Positions 49,094-56,939 of a stretch of 64,000 bases of DNA are shown here, one piece after another. Position numbers and translations under genes: made by a program. This DNA comes from JAOPZW01 sp963803375 (GTDB lineage: Bacteria; Actinomycetota; Thermoleophilia; Solirubrobacterales; Solirubrobacteraceae). A model generated the notes under the pieces. It did no database searches and was not told the DNA's origin. It saw only the letters and a program-made list of their open reading frames with translations. The first letter of the stretch is position 1. Each line of letters begins with the position of its first letter. The DNA is taken from contig CAWDMB010000008.1 of assembly GCA_963803375.1 (NCBI GenBank), positions 434,001 through 498,000 of the forward strand, given 5' to 3'.

Positions 49094-49610
49094 CTACGCG
49101 TCGATGTCGTAGCGGAGGACGTAGGCTGAAGCGTCGAGGGTCATCTGGTTGATCTCGACGGGCCGCCCATCGGCGGTATAGGCGGTGCGGACGATGTCGA
49201 CGACGGGGTGCCAGGCGGGAGGTCGAACGCGTCGGACTCGTCGGGCTTCGGCATGCGCGCGCGGACGTCCTCGCGGAAGTGAGTGGGAGCGTGGCCGAGT
49301 TCGGCGAGCCGCGCGGAGGTGCCGCCGGCCCGGTGTCCTGCTCGGTGATCGGTGAGCCGCGGACAATCCTCGCCGGTAGGAATGAGGTGGAGAGCATGAC
49401 GGGCTTGCCGTCGAGGACGAAGCGGCGCTGGCGGACGCAGACGGGCTCGGCCGGCTCGACCTGGAGCAGCCGGGCGACGTGGGCGGTCGCGGGTCCCTCG
49501 CGGACCTGTGTGCTGACGTCGAGGGCGCGGCCGTCGACGTCAGCGGACCAGATCGAAGCGCCCTGTCGCCAGCGCTGCTGGGCGAGTCGCTTGACGGCTT
49601 CGCGCACCAC
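49094..49610 (-). pseudogene. GntR/HutC-type regulator with broken UTRA domain
   Basis: Pieces in several frames rebuild the C-terminal part of a HutC-subfamily regulator: VREAVKRLAQQ (end of the helix-turn-helix), CVRQRRFVLDGKPVMLSTSF then LPARIVRG, GTSARLAELGHAPTHFREDV and RARMPKPDESDAFDLPPG in a second frame, and HPVVDIVRTAYTADGRPVEI with NQMTLDASAYVL in a third. At least two frameshifts and loss of most of the DNA-binding domain. Regulators of this type (KorSA-like) are common on actinomycete integrative elements. Confidence 0.8.
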
Positions 49611-49712
49611 GGGCGCTCACGCTCGCTCGCCGTGGCCGCGAACCTCGCAAGCGCGCGCCGATAACCTGCACGAGCCAGTCCAGGCTTGCTGCGGTCGGCA
49701 GCCCGTGCGCCG

Positions 49713-49895
49713 TCACGAGTCTGCGTTGTGCGTGGTCTCGGCGGCCCGGTCGCGTTCGTAGTCGAGCGCGCCGCGGCGACCGGCGATGCCCTCCATCGCG
49801 CCGTCGAGCAGTGTCCCGTAGTGGCGCTCGATCATCTGCACGCTTGTGCCCATGATCGGGCGAGCTCGAACGCCGTCACGCCCGCTGCGATCTGT
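49713..49895 (-). pseudogene. tyrosine integrase remnant
   Basis: End of an integrase: AAGVTAFELAR in one frame, then MGTSVQMIERHYGTLLDGA with the nucleophilic Tyr in the next, to a stop at 49713. The piece MGTSVQMI is identical to that in the tRNA-Pro island integrase (MGTSVQMIDDTYGHL), so both come from related elements. Everything before this is missing. With the GntR remnant it suggests a decayed second element near tRNA-Arg. Confidence 0.75.
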
Positions 49896-49908
49896 GCCTG
49901 CCGTCGCG

Positions 49909-50680
49909 TCAGCCGGAGGCGACGGAAGTTGGTTCAGCCACGCGCGCGGAAGGCGGCGCGGAGGTCTCGAGCTGCTCTGTAATGGCATCCACCTTCGCCA
50001 TTAGCTCCTCGTCGGCGCTGAGCACTTGCAGTTCTGCTTCTGCGATCTCCTGGGCGCGTCCTTCGATGAAGCGATCGGCGAGTCCCCCCGCGAGTGCGGC
50101 GAAGAATCCGATGCCGACGAGCATGACGATCATCGCGAGGATCTTGGCCTCGCTCGTGGTCGGGAGTTGGTCGCCGTAGCCGACCGTGGTGATCGTCGTT
50201 ATGGCCCAGTAGAAGCCGTCGAAGTAGCTCGTTCTTCTCGATGGCCGAGAACGCCTCGACGCCGGCGAGGACGACCAGGCCGGCGAAGAACGCGGCGTAC
50301 TTGAGTCCACCGCTGCGGAACAGCCACCGGATGAGCGGTGCGAGCCGCAGGAGCCGCGCGACGCGGACGAGTCGCAGGAGCCGCACGCCGTTGACGGCGC
50401 TTGTGAGGAAGGGCGGCGTCGCCACGACGATCACGGCGTCGAGCGGGTTGCGCCGTACGTAGCGCCGGCGGTCTGGCGCGACCGCGAGCATGACAGCCAG
50501 TTCGACGAGAAACGCGGTCCAGATGAGCCAGTTGAGCACCACGCCGAGCCCACGCCAGGGTTCCGCGACGCCCGGCTGATCGAGGAGCATCGACGGGATG
50601 ACCAGCGCCGCCAAGAGCATCGGAACCTCGAACCGGCGCTCCCACCGAGCAGTGCTCTCGTCGGTTCGCGGCTTGCCCAC
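49909..50680 (-). pseudogene. voltage-gated-type potassium channel with a frameshift
   Basis: Six-helix channel of about 256 aa. S1-S4 are in one frame from GTG 50680 (FEVPMLLAALVIPSMLLD, then the Arg-rich S4 GVRLLRLVRVARLLRLAPL); near 50232 the frame breaks after AFSAIEKNE and the pore continues in another frame (SYFDGFYWAITTITTVGYGD with the selectivity filter, then S6 and a coiled tail). A single missing base explains this. Either the channel is dead or there is a sequence error, as everything else is well conserved. Confidence 0.8.
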
Positions 50681-51493
50681 GGGAGCGCGTTCAACGCCCG
50701 AGTGCACGGTCCTGCCCAAGCCGCCGCGACCAGCCGTTGGGTCCCCAGGGCGTGTGCCACGATTGTCCAGTTGCGCGCCTCGCGTGGCGCGAGCGCACAA
50801 GACCCGCGGGCCCGCAGCCGCGCCCAGCGCCGCAGCCGCCCGGAAGGCGGCGAGCGAGACGACGCCGGTCGAGACGACGAGGACGACGCGCCCGGCGAGC
50901 AGGTAGGACAGCCTCACGGGACCTCCCCGTGCACAGGTCCCGCGTGGGAAAGCCACCCGGAAGAGAAGGCACCCCGTGGCCCAATCCTGGGGAGGCGCTG
51001 TCGCGCCGACAACCAGGCCTCGACCGCCCCCGGGCCGTGCGGTCAAACGCGCCCGCGAGCTCGGGCTGCTCTGGAGCCAACGCCGGCGCTCGGCCGACTT
51101 TCGGCGCCGCCTGGCACGACCGGCGGCGCTCGAGCTGGGGGCATGGGCCGCCCGCGCGATGGACGCACCACTGCGGCTGATCGGCGCGGCCTCCGACGGG
51201 CGCGACGACGGCATGACGCAAGCCGACTGCTTGCCAACGCCTCGTCGATCCTCCAGCGACGGGCCGGCGTCGTAGCCGAGCCGCTACCGAGGGGAGTGAT
51301 GGCCCTCGCCGAGGGAGCGGCTCTGCTGTTCGTCGGCCTCGGAGCGCTGGCAGCAGGAGCGCCTCGGGCGGGTGCCGACCGAGCGCGTCGAGGCCCCGCC
51401 CGCGCCGACGGTCCGGAGAGGGCCGCGGCCGGGCGCGCCGGCGCCGGCCGAGACGCCTACGCGCTTCGGCTGGTCGCTGACGGCGAACGCTCC
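50681..51493. other. degenerate stretch without a supported gene
   Basis: About 810 bases. A minus-strand frame from GTG 50917 (VRLSYLLAGRVVLVVSTGVV) looks like a membrane segment and may be an N-terminal extension of the channel frame or unrelated debris. No other credible coding signal. Confidence 0.4.
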
Positions 51494-51619
51494 ATGAGCG
51501 TGGCCATCGGTGCGGGCCCGACGTTCGCCGGCTACCGGGTGGAGTCGCTGGTCGGCCCATGCGTGACCCGTGGCGCGGGCGGCAATGGGCGTCCGCGCTT
51601 GCGCGCTATGCCGCTGTAG
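51494..51619 (+). pseudogene. Ser/Thr protein kinase N-terminal remnant
   Basis: ATG 51494 opens with MSVAIGAGPTFAGYRVESLV, which matches the usual beginning of actinobacterial PknB-type kinases up to the glycine-rich loop; instead of the GxGGMG loop it runs into unrelated sequence and stops at 51619, just before the amidotransferase start. The remainder of the kinase is absent. Assignment rests on about 20 residues. Confidence 0.4.
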
Positions 51620-51629
51620 GGTGGCTCGC

Positions 51630-52469
51630 ATGTGCCGGTGGGTGGCTTATTCCGGGAATCCGATCCGGCCGGAGGCGCTGCTCTATGACACGAAGTTCTC
51701 GCTCGTGGAGCAGAGCCGCAGGGACCGGCTGGCGGGGGGTTATCCCAACGCCGACGGCTTCGGCTTGGGGTGGTACGGCGAACGCGACGTTCCCGGGCTG
51801 TACCGCAGTGTTGTGCCGGCGTGGGCGGACCGCAACCTGCGTGAGCTGGCGGGCCAGCTCGAGTCGCCGCTCTTCCTGGCCCACATCCGAGCCGCGACGG
51901 GAACCCCGGTCGAGCAGACCAACTGTCATCCCTTCCGCCTTGGCCGCTGGTTGTTCATGCACAACGGATTCATCGACGGCTACTTCGGGCTGCGCCGCGA
52001 CCTGCTCCTCGCGGTCGATCCCGGCGTGTTCGGCAGCATCGAAGGCACGACCGACTCGGAGCTGATGTTCCATCTCGCCCTGACGTTCGGGCTCGAGCTT
52101 GAGCCGCTCACGGCACTGGAGCGCATGGCCGGATTCGTCGAGGAGACGGGTCGCCGTCACGGCGTCGAGCAGCCGCTACAGATGACCGTCGCGGTGAGCG
52201 ACGGCGAACGCCTCTACGCGGCCCGCTACGCGAGCGGGCCCGTCGTCAATTCCCTGTTCGTCACCGCCGAGGCGAGCGCGATCCGCGCGCTCTACCCCGA
52301 GGACGCGAGGTTCCAGCTCTTCTCCGACGAGGCGCGTGCGATCGTCTCCGAGCCGCTGGGCGACCTGCCCGGCGTGTGGCACGAGGTGCCGCCCGGCACC
52401 GCGTTGGTCGTCCAGTCCGGCGCGGACGAGGAGGTCCCGTTCACGCCGCGTCGGCCGCAGTCCGAGTAG
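51630..52469 (+). CDS. class II glutamine amidotransferase
   Basis: Ntn-hydrolase of 279 aa. ATG 51630 is chosen because Cys2 (MCRWVAYSG) becomes the N-terminal nucleophile after Met removal, as in the GATase class II/EgtC-like family. Other family marks: DGFGLGWYG, FLAHIRAATGTPVEQTNCHP, FMHNGFIDGY and EGTTDSELMFHL. Stand-alone members hydrolyse gamma-glutamyl amides. No ergothioneine genes are adjacent. A TAGGGT box lies 7 bases upstream (51617-51622). Confidence 0.92.
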   Translation: MCRWVAYSGNPIRPEALLYDTKFSLVEQSRRDRLAGGYPNADGFGLGWYGERDVPGLYRSVVPAWADRNLRELAGQLESPLFLAHIRAATGTPVEQTNCHPFRLGRWLFMHNGFIDGYFGLRRDLLLAVDPGVFGSIEGTTDSELMFHLALTFGLELEPLTALERMAGFVEETGRRHGVEQPLQMTVAVSDGERLYAARYASGPVVNSLFVTAEASAIRALYPEDARFQLFSDEARAIVSEPLGDLPGVWHEVPPGTALVVQSGADEEVPFTPRRPQSE

Positions 52470-52741
52470 GAGTCGGGTCGACCACGGCGTCGGGCAAGCC
52501 AGGGCGTCACAAGATCCGTGAGGACTCGGAGGTGGCGGCGAACGACAGCCGGCCCGCTCCTTATCTGTGCAGGGACCGCACGGCAAGCGCGATCCGGGTT
52601 GATGTTGTCGGCGTCGCGGCCGTATTCACCCCATTTGGACGATGACCTTTGCGGCCGGCGCTCGCATGCTGGTGCATACGGGCACGGGCGGCAGGCACGG
52701 CCGGTGCATCCGCGGGTTCGGAACACGAGACGGGAGCGAGC

Positions 52742-53206
52742 ATGGAAGGCAACAACCTGGATGTACTCGGGCCGGTCGACTACCTGGTGGTCGAGTTCCC
52801 GGCAGACAAGGCCAACTTCTCCGGTGAGATGGCGGCGGAGTTGACGTCTCTCGTCGACCGCGAGCTCGTGCGCGTGCTGGATCTGCTGTTGCTACGCAAG
52901 GACCTCGACGGGTCGGTGGCGGTCGATGAGCTGCACGAGGTGGACGCGAGCAATCTGGGTCAGCTGCGCGCGCTCGAGGCCGATCTCGCGATGCTGCTTG
53001 CCGAGGAAGATGTCGAAGAGATCGGCAAGGCGATGGAGCCGGGCAGCATCGCGGCGGTGCTGGTCTACGAGAACAGCTGGGCCGGGCCGTTTGCGTCAGC
53101 TGTGCGACGGTCGGGTGGCCAGCTGGTCGCCGACGGCCGCATCCCGACCCAGGCACTGCTGGCCGCAATCGAAGCGGAAGCGGAAACCGACGAGGAAGGA
53201 GCTTGA
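52742..53206 (+). CDS. DUF6325-type protein
   Basis: A 154-aa acidic soluble protein: LGPVDYLVVEFPADKANFSG at the start, VDRELVRVLDLLLLRKDLDG and VLVYENSWAGPFASAVRRSG further on. The pattern is that of the DUF6325 family found beside small SHOCT-like proteins in actinobacteria. Role unknown. ATG 52742 is supported by a GGGAGCGAG ribosome site. It is followed 1 base later by a small basic protein gene. Confidence 0.75.
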   Translation: MEGNNLDVLGPVDYLVVEFPADKANFSGEMAAELTSLVDRELVRVLDLLLLRKDLDGSVAVDELHEVDASNLGQLRALEADLAMLLAEEDVEEIGKAMEPGSIAAVLVYENSWAGPFASAVRRSGGQLVADGRIPTQALLAAIEAEAETDEEGA

Positions 53207-53207
53207 C

Positions 53208-53387
53208 ATGCCGCTGGGCAGAGGACGTGTTGGCAGGCGGGGAGTACTTGGCGGCCGACCGGTCGCACGAACCGCCGCGGTCGTCGGCACGGCGGCAGTC
53301 GTGAAGCACGGTCACGACCGGCGCGCGGACCGCCGCGACGACCGGCGCGACCGGCGCGAGGACCGCGGCCCCGGAGTCTTCAGATGA
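53208..53387 (+). CDS. small basic protein paired with the DUF6325 gene
   Basis: A 59-aa protein: Arg/Gly-rich start, RPVARTAAVVGTAAVVKHG as a weak hydrophobic segment, then Arg/Asp repeats (DRRADRRDDRRDRREDRG). Similar short partners commonly follow DUF6325 genes and often carry a SHOCT helix, which is not visible here. ATG 53208 lies just after the stop of the upstream gene. Confidence 0.65.
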   Translation: MPLGRGRVGRRGVLGGRPVARTAAVVGTAAVVKHGHDRRADRRDDRRDRREDRGPGVFR

Positions 53388-53441
53388 GCAAGGTCGCGGG
53401 AGCAGCGGTGCCGCCACCGGCTCCCGCGACCGCCGGCTCGG

Positions 53442-53825
53442 TCAGGCCCGTGGCGCCCTCTCCTCCTCGCCGTACACGAAGATGCCGTGGACCACGTACA
53501 CACACAGGACGAAGATGCCCAGCGACCACCACGGGTAGGCGCCGCCGATCGACAGCAGGGCGCCGATCGCACCGAGGCTGCCGCCGATGATCCCAATGAC
53601 ACGGCCGAAGGTGTTGCCGGCTATCAGCGAAAAGCCTCCGGCGAGCTGGATCACGCCGAGAATGATCAGGACCCAGCCCAGGGTGTTGAGGTTGGTGAGT
53701 ACAAACCTCTTGTCGTTGGTGAAGATGTTCGCATCATCCAGGGCGCCGATGCCATAGATGATATTGAGCGTGCCCACAATCAACAGCAGCGTCGCTGCGA
53801 ACACAACTCGGCCCGCACCTCGCAT
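53442..53825 (-). CDS. four-helix membrane protein (DUF7144-like)
   Basis: A 127-aa protein with four hydrophobic helices: VFAATLLLIVGTLNIIYGIG, LGWVLIILGVIQLAGGFSL, IGIIGGSLGAIGALLSIGG and WWSLGIFVLCVYVVHGIFVY. The loop DDANIFTNDKRFVLTNLNTL between helices 1 and 2 matches the paralog at 56272-56685 (DDNFFVVRTNYTFDLDTTAW). Function unknown, found in stress-related contexts in actinobacteria. The upstream GGAGGT supports ATG 53825. Confidence 0.8.
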   Translation of the reverse strand: MRGAGRVVFAATLLLIVGTLNIIYGIGALDDANIFTNDKRFVLTNLNTLGWVLIILGVIQLAGGFSLIAGNTFGRVIGIIGGSLGAIGALLSIGGAYPWWSLGIFVLCVYVVHGIFVYGEEERAPRA

Positions 53826-54580
53826 CCTGTACCTCCTTGAGTTGATTCGGCCGTTGTCCGGCCGCTTGTCGGCGACCCTACCTCACTCGGCACCCTGGTC
53901 GATGCCGACTCACGATCATCGCGGCGGTTGCCGGAGCGCGTCGAGGAAGGAGACGTACGGCTGTGGCGATCGACCCGCTTGGCGGCAGGCCAGGCCCGTA
54001 GGTGCGCAGCAGGCGATCGCCGGCGTCCCGGCACTCAGTATGTGCTCGGCACGCAGGTCCAAGGGCTCGCCGGCCAGGAACATGCGACGGAGCGTACGCC
54101 GCCGCGCCGCGCCGCACATCATCCCAATGGGATGATGAAGACGATCGGGGTATCTCGCTCACCCGCACGCAGAACGCTGACATGATGGACAGGCAACGAC
54201 CGGGAGCGTCATCGTGACGAGCCGCGACACCCAAGACGTGGATGAGGAAGGTTACTGGTAGAGAGGTCTGTCGAGTTATGTGAAGCGGCTGAGCGGGGCG
54301 CGGCGAAGCCGTCGTCGTGCGCCGAGGGCTTCTCGCTCGGGGCTCGTGTCATTCACTTCATGACCTGCGCGACCGCCCGGAGGGTCGCTCGCGCGGCCAC
54401 CCACAAGGCCGTCGGCGGCCCGCCCGGGCCGACGGGCCGCAAGCGCCTGCGCGATCGGCGCCTGCACGTGGTCGACGACCTCACGGGCGCCACCGATCGC
54501 TTCTCGGCCCGCGCGAGCGGCGCCAAGCGGAACACGTCGTAGTTCGGCGCGCTGTCGGGCTCCGATAGGGTCGGCCCGCC
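53826..54580. other. intergenic stretch without a supported gene
   Basis: About 750 bases. Several short frames exist on both strands (for example a minus-strand one at 53916-54086 beginning MFLAGEPLDLRAEHI) but none has family features or a ribosome site. Parts have lower GC than the backbone, suggesting non-coding or decayed DNA. Confidence 0.45.
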
Positions 54581-55255
54581 ATGGGCCAGGCCATCGGACA
54601 GGTGCTCTCGCTCGGCGTCGGCGTGGCGCTCAGCCCGGTGCCCATCATCGCCGTGGTGCTCATGCTCGGGACGCCGCGCGGGCGCGCCAACGGGCCGGCG
54701 TTCGTGTTGGGCTGGATCCTCGGGCTCGCTGTCGTGGGCACGATCGTCCTGTTCGTCGCCGGCGGCGCGAACGCCAGCGAGAGCGGCGAGCCGGCCACGT
54801 GGGTCGGGATCGTCGAGCTCGTGCTCGGCGCCGCGCTGCTCGGGCTCGCCGTCCGCCAGTGGCGCGGGCGCCCACGCCGCGGCGACGCGGCCCGGCTGCC
54901 GTCGTGGATGAGGACGATCGACCGCATTGCGCCGGGTCGCGCGCTCGCGCTGGGCGTCGCGCTCGCGGCCGTCAACCCCAAGAACCTGCTGCTGACCGTG
55001 GGCGCCGCGAGCGCCATCGCGCAGACGGGCATCGCCACCGGCAAGCAGGCGATCGCGCTCGGCGTCTTCGTGGCGGTCGCCACGCTCGGCGTTGGCCTGC
55101 CCGTCGCGGCCTTCTTGATCCTGGGTGAGCGCGCGACGCGAATGCTCGACGAGACGAAGTCGTGGATGGCCGCCAACAACGCGACGATCATGGCGGTCCT
55201 GCTGCTGGTCATCGGGACGGAGCTCGTCGGCGACGGGATCGGCGCGCTGTCGTGA
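54581..55255 (+). CDS. LysE/GAP-family membrane protein
   Basis: A 224-aa six-helix protein of the Sap/GAP branch of the LysE superfamily: GVGVALSPVPIIAVVLMLGT at the start, FVLGWILGLAVVGTIVLF, and ALAAVNPKNLLLTVGAAS in the second half. Members export small metabolites or help place glycolipids in the envelope. ATG 54581 lies 9 bases after TAGGGT (54566-54571). The stop overlaps the formylglycine-generating enzyme start as GTGA. Confidence 0.85.
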   Translation: MGQAIGQVLSLGVGVALSPVPIIAVVLMLGTPRGRANGPAFVLGWILGLAVVGTIVLFVAGGANASESGEPATWVGIVELVLGAALLGLAVRQWRGRPRRGDAARLPSWMRTIDRIAPGRALALGVALAAVNPKNLLLTVGAASAIAQTGIATGKQAIALGVFVAVATLGVGLPVAAFLILGERATRMLDETKSWMAANNATIMAVLLLVIGTELVGDGIGALS

Positions 55256-56166
55256 CCGCCGTCGCCGCGCCGCACGACCCGCCGGCCGAGGCCATGCGCT
55301 GGGTCCCCGGTGGGACCATGCGCATGGGCGACGAGCGCTTCTACCCCGAGGAACGTCCCGTGCGTCGCGTCGAGGTCGGCGCGTTCTGGATCGACGAGCA
55401 TCCCGTCACCGTCGCCGAGTTCCGGCGCTTCGTGAAGGCGACCGGCCACGTCACGGTGGCCGAGCGCCCGCTCGACCCCGCCGACTACCCGGGCGCCGAC
55501 CCCGCGCTGCTCACGCCGGGCTCGCTCGTCTTCCGCGGCACGCGCGGCCCGGTCGACCTCTCCGACGCGACGGCGTGGTGGGAGTACGTCCCGGGGGCGC
55601 ACTGGCGCCGCCCGGAGGGCCCGGGCAGCGACACCTACCAGCGCGCGCGCCACCCGGTCGTGCACGTCGCACCGGAGGACGCCGAGGCCTACGCCGCCTG
55701 GGTGGGCAAGACGCTGCCGAACGAGGCCGAATGGGAGCTCGCCGCGCGCGGCGGCCTCGACGGCGCGGTCTTCGCGTGGGGCGACGCGGAGGCGCCGGGC
55801 GGCCGCGCGATGGCGAACACGTGGCAGGGCGAGTTCCCGTGGCAGAACCTCCTGACCGACGGCTGGCCGCGGACCTCGCCCGTCGGCACGTATCCGCCCA
55901 ACGGCTTCGGGCTCTTCGACATGACCGGCAACGTCTGGGAGTGGACGGCCGACCGGTTCGAGATCGGGGACGGCGGCGGCGCGCCGGCGTGCTGCTCGCC
56001 CGCGGACGCCGGCGAGCGCTTCGAGCGCCGGGTTATCAAGGGCGGCTCGCACCTGTGCGCGCCGAACTACTGCCTGCGCTACCGCCCCGCCGCGCGCCAG
56101 GGCGAGGCGGTCGACACCTCGACCGGCCACATCGGCTTTCGCTGCATCGTCCGCGCGCCGGCCTGA
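55252..56166 (+). CDS. formylglycine-generating enzyme
   Basis: Copper-dependent enzyme that turns a cysteine of type I sulfatases into the catalytic formylglycine. The 304-aa protein has MRWVPGGTMRMGDERFYPEE, the family core LPNEAEWELAARGGLDG, FGLFDMTGNVWEWTAD and GGSHLCAPNYCLRYRPAAR, with both active-site cysteines (C269, C274) in the right spacing. Many FGE-fold proteins lack them, so this is likely a true FGE. No sulfatase is in the window. It is coupled by GTGA to the upstream LysE-like gene. Confidence 0.93.
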   Translation: MTAVAAPHDPPAEAMRWVPGGTMRMGDERFYPEERPVRRVEVGAFWIDEHPVTVAEFRRFVKATGHVTVAERPLDPADYPGADPALLTPGSLVFRGTRGPVDLSDATAWWEYVPGAHWRRPEGPGSDTYQRARHPVVHVAPEDAEAYAAWVGKTLPNEAEWELAARGGLDGAVFAWGDAEAPGGRAMANTWQGEFPWQNLLTDGWPRTSPVGTYPPNGFGLFDMTGNVWEWTADRFEIGDGGGAPACCSPADAGERFERRVIKGGSHLCAPNYCLRYRPAARQGEAVDTSTGHIGFRCIVRAPA

Positions 56167-56271
56167 GCCGTCAGCGCACGGGCAGGATCGCGACGTCCCG
56201 CATCGCGGCCACGATCGCCCGGGGCGGCGACGACGCCTCCCGCCTGCGCGCCGCCCAGCAGAGCCTCGATC

Positions 56272-56685
56272 TCAGGCTTCGATCGGGCTGCGACTCGACG
56301 TGAGCGACCAGATGACCCAGACGTCGAGCGCGATCACGAGGATCGCCCAGAACGGGTAGTAGGGGATGAAGAAGAAGTTCAGCGTCGCGCTGAGCGTCGC
56401 GAGCACGAGCGCGGTGACCGCAGCCCATGCCTGGCGCGCGAAGAGGCCGAAGCCGGTGGCCAGGATGAGCAGCCCGAGGAGGAGGTGGATCCAGCCCCAG
56501 GCGGTCGTGTCGAGGTCGAACGTGTAGTTGGTCCTGACGACGAAGAAGTTGTCGTCGAGGATCGCGGTCAGGCCCGCGATCACCTGGAACGCGCCGACCA
56601 GCGTGAACACGCAGGCGGCGAAGACGAGGCCACCGACCGCCCAGCCCGAGACGGGCCGCTGGTCGGGGTAGCGGGCTTCGGACAT
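56272..56685 (-). CDS. four-helix membrane protein (DUF7144-like), paralog
   Basis: A 137-aa protein related to the one at 53442-53825: four helices starting WAVGGLVFAACVFTLVGAFQ, a loop DDNFFVVRTNYTFDLDTTAW, then IHLLLGLLILATGFGLFA and LVIALDVWVIWSL. ATG 56685 is supported by a strong GGGAGGAG ribosome site. Stands alone; the 56167-56271 gap is empty. Confidence 0.82.
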   Translation of the reverse strand: MSEARYPDQRPVSGWAVGGLVFAACVFTLVGAFQVIAGLTAILDDNFFVVRTNYTFDLDTTAWGWIHLLLGLLILATGFGLFARQAWAAVTALVLATLSATLNFFFIPYYPFWAILVIALDVWVIWSLTSSRSPIEA

Positions 56686-56939
56686 CGAGGCTCCTCCCTT
56701 GTGTTGTGGCGCGCGGGCACTCGTTCCGATGCCAGGAGGGTTCTCCGTCGGGCGCCGCTTCCCTGCACGCTCGGTCGCGCGCGCGACCGTAGACTGCGCG
56801 CGGACGTGACCGGGTCCTCGCTCGCCCCAGAGGTGCCGTCTCGCTAGGCGACGTCGCCGAGCGCGCCGGCGCGCTCGCGATCGCGCTGCCCGCGGCGTGG
56901 GCGCTGCTCGCCGGGCGCCCGGGCGCCCGGGCGGCGGCG

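Noticed and set aside
53916..54122. Short minus-strand frame beginning MMCGAARRRTLRRMFLAG
   Set aside because: No ribosome site, promoter box or recognised motif; too little to call a gene.
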